A DNA stretch of 14,291 nucleotides from JACCZX01 sp040003315 (GTDB lineage Bacteria > Pseudomonadota > Gammaproteobacteria > Burkholderiales > Burkholderiaceae_F), in the NCBI GenBank assembly GCA_040003315.1, contig JBDUCU010000075.1, positions 1-14,291 of the forward strand. The letters are read 5' to 3'. The position numbers and the translations under genes were made by a program. The notes beneath the pieces are model-generated. The model did no database searches. It saw only the letters and a list, made by a program, of their open reading frames with translations, and was not told the origin of the DNA. Numbering within the stretch: position 1 is the first letter of the stretch; each line of letters starts with the position of its first letter. This document shows positions 13,072-14,291 of this stretch, one piece after another.

Positions 13072-14291
13072 TCCCTGCGGCACCAAGCGCTTCGACTTTA
13101 TCGACGTCACCTTGCGCGACGCGCATCAGTGTTTGTGGTCCACGCGCATGACAACGGCGATGATGACGCCGATCCTCGGCGCGATCGACCGCGCGGGCTA
13201 CGCTTACATCAACATCCTGGGCGGGGCGGTGTTCGATGTGTGCGTGCGCTATCTGCAGGAAAATCCGTGGGAGCGGATCGGCCTGTTGTGCGAACACCTT
13301 GCCACACCGTGCGACGCGCTGACCCGCGCGCAGAGTCTTTACACGTTCGAGCTTTTTCCCGATGACGTCGTTGAGCTCAACTCGCACGCGCTGGCCCGGC
13401 GGGGCATCGAAGTCCTGACCGTTTACGACGCGCTGAACGACAACCGCAACGTCGAGTCGTCGGTACGCTCCGGCCATGAGGCCGGGATGAAGGTCAACGC
13501 GATGATGACCTACACGGTGTCGCCGGTGCATACCGACGCCTATTACGTCGAACGCACGCGTGAACTCGTAGTGCTCGCCGCCGACTTCATTTCAATCAAG
13601 GATCCCACCGGATTGCTGACTCCCGAGCGAGGGCGTACGCTTTTCCCGGCGGTGGTGCAGGCGGCCGGCAGTATTCCTGTGCAACTGCATTCGCATTGCC
13701 AGTCGGGCCTCGCACCCGAGGTCTACGAGATCGCGATCAAGAGCTGCTTTCGCTTCGGTTACACGGCCACAGAGCCGCTAGCGAACGGCGCATCGCTGCC
13801 CGCCACTGAAGACATTGTTGGGCGGGCGCGCCGGCTCGGCTTTGATACCTCAATGAATGATGAAGCTCTCGCGGAAGTAGCGAGCTACTTCCATTGGGTG
13901 AGCGAGCGGGAGGGCAAGCCGCGCGGAAAGATTGCTACTTACAGCGCTGACCTGTACGAGCACCAGGTTCCCGGCGGCATGATCTCGAACCTGCGCTCGC
14001 AGCTAGACGCTATGAAGCTCGGACATCGGTTGCCCGAAATACTCGAGGAGGTCGCGCGCGTGCGAGGTGACCTTGGGTATCCAATCCTCGTCAGCCCGTT
14101 CGCGCAGTACATCGTCACGCAGGCAACGCTCAACGTTGTGCAGGGCGAGCGCTACAAGACAATCCCCGACGAGATACGAAAGTACGCCGGGGGCTACTAC
14201 GGACGCCTCGCTGCGCAGCCGTCGGCTGAATTTCTAGAGCGCGCGAACATCGATCCGTCCGAATACGTGACCGAGGCGCCGGCGGCTCATC
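13064..14291 (+). CDS. Biotin-dependent carboxyltransferase, pyruvate carboxylase B / oxaloacetate decarboxylase alpha-like (runs off the right edge)
   Basis: The first 409 codons of a TIM-barrel carboxyltransferase that moves a carboxyl group between biotin and a keto acid. The opening DVTLRDAHQCLWSTRM gives the metal ligand D19. GIEVLTVYDALNDNRN, TYTVSPVHTDAYY, the carbamylated lysine in SIKDPTGLLTPERG (K179) and the metal histidines in QLHSHCQSG (H209, H211) follow in the family order, and PGGMISNLRSQL begins the C-terminal part. It deviates from normal members: HSHCQSG replaces HTHDTSG, the RGQN-type motif reads RAQSLYTF, and the Thr before Ser-x-Pro used by pyruvate carboxylases for proton transfer appears as Ala (A243 in NGASLP). 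Substrate may therefore differ from pyruvate. The ATG at 13064 overlaps the BCCP gene by eight bases; AGGA upstream is rather distant. Confidence 0.83.
   Translation, partial: MNDPCGTKRFDFIDVTLRDAHQCLWSTRMTTAMMTPILGAIDRAGYAYINILGGAVFDVCVRYLQENPWERIGLLCEHLATPCDALTRAQSLYTFELFPDDVVELNSHALARRGIEVLTVYDALNDNRNVESSVRSGHEAGMKVNAMMTYTVSPVHTDAYYVERTRELVVLAADFISIKDPTGLLTPERGRTLFPAVVQAAGSIPVQLHSHCQSGLAPEVYEIAIKSCFRFGYTATEPLANGASLPATEDIVGRARRLGFDTSMNDEALAEVASYFHWVSEREGKPRGKIATYSADLYEHQVPGGMISNLRSQLDAMKLGHRLPEILEEVARVRGDLGYPILVSPFAQYIVTQATLNVVQGERYKTIPDEIRKYAGGYYGRLAAQPSAEFLERANIDPSEYVTEAPAAH

Overview
The window is GC-rich, densely packed DNA from a proteobacterium. It is most likely a betaproteobacterium of the Burkholderiales type. 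The clues are a Bug/TctC solute-binding protein inside a catabolic operon, a sauS/sauT/xsc arrangement of the Cupriavidus type, and frequent TTG/GTG starts and 4-base gene overlaps. The taxonomic guess is an inference. No RNA gene, insertion sequence, CRISPR array or phage gene was seen.

The layout is four transcription units. (1) Bases 1-94, minus strand: the 5' end of a probable citrate synthase, divergent from (2). (2) Bases 199-7316, plus strand: xsc (sulfoacetaldehyde acetyltransferase), a tctC-type binding protein, sauS (acylating sulfoacetaldehyde dehydrogenase), sauT (sulfoacetate-CoA ligase-like), a decayed remnant resembling a SulP sulfate permease, and a quinone-oxidoreductase-like MDR enzyme. 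(3) Bases 7327-12497, minus strand, convergent with (2): a truncated IclR regulator, a BKACE (DUF849, beta-keto acid cleavage enzyme), an SDR dehydrogenase and a complete sulfonate/taurine-type ABC importer (binding protein with a Tat-like signal, permease, ATPase). All have overlaps or short gaps, consistent with one operon. (4) Bases 12562-14291, plus strand, divergent from (3): a biotin carboxyl carrier protein and a biotin-dependent carboxyltransferase that runs off the right edge.

The established part is sulfoacetate degradation. SauT makes sulfoacetyl-CoA, SauS reduces it to sulfoacetaldehyde, and Xsc splits that into acetyl phosphate and sulfite. The new idea concerns unit 3. BKACE enzymes turn a 3-oxo acid plus acetyl-CoA into acetoacetate plus the shortened acyl-CoA. 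If the substrate were 4-sulfo-3-oxobutanoate, the product would be sulfoacetyl-CoA, exactly the SauS substrate. The neighbouring SDR could supply that keto acid from 3-hydroxy-4-sulfobutanoate, and the ABC importer could bring that compound in. This would be a sulfonate counterpart of the carnitine route (carnitine, 3-dehydrocarnitine, betainyl-CoA plus acetoacetate). It is a hypothesis built on gene order and family chemistry, not a demonstrated pathway.
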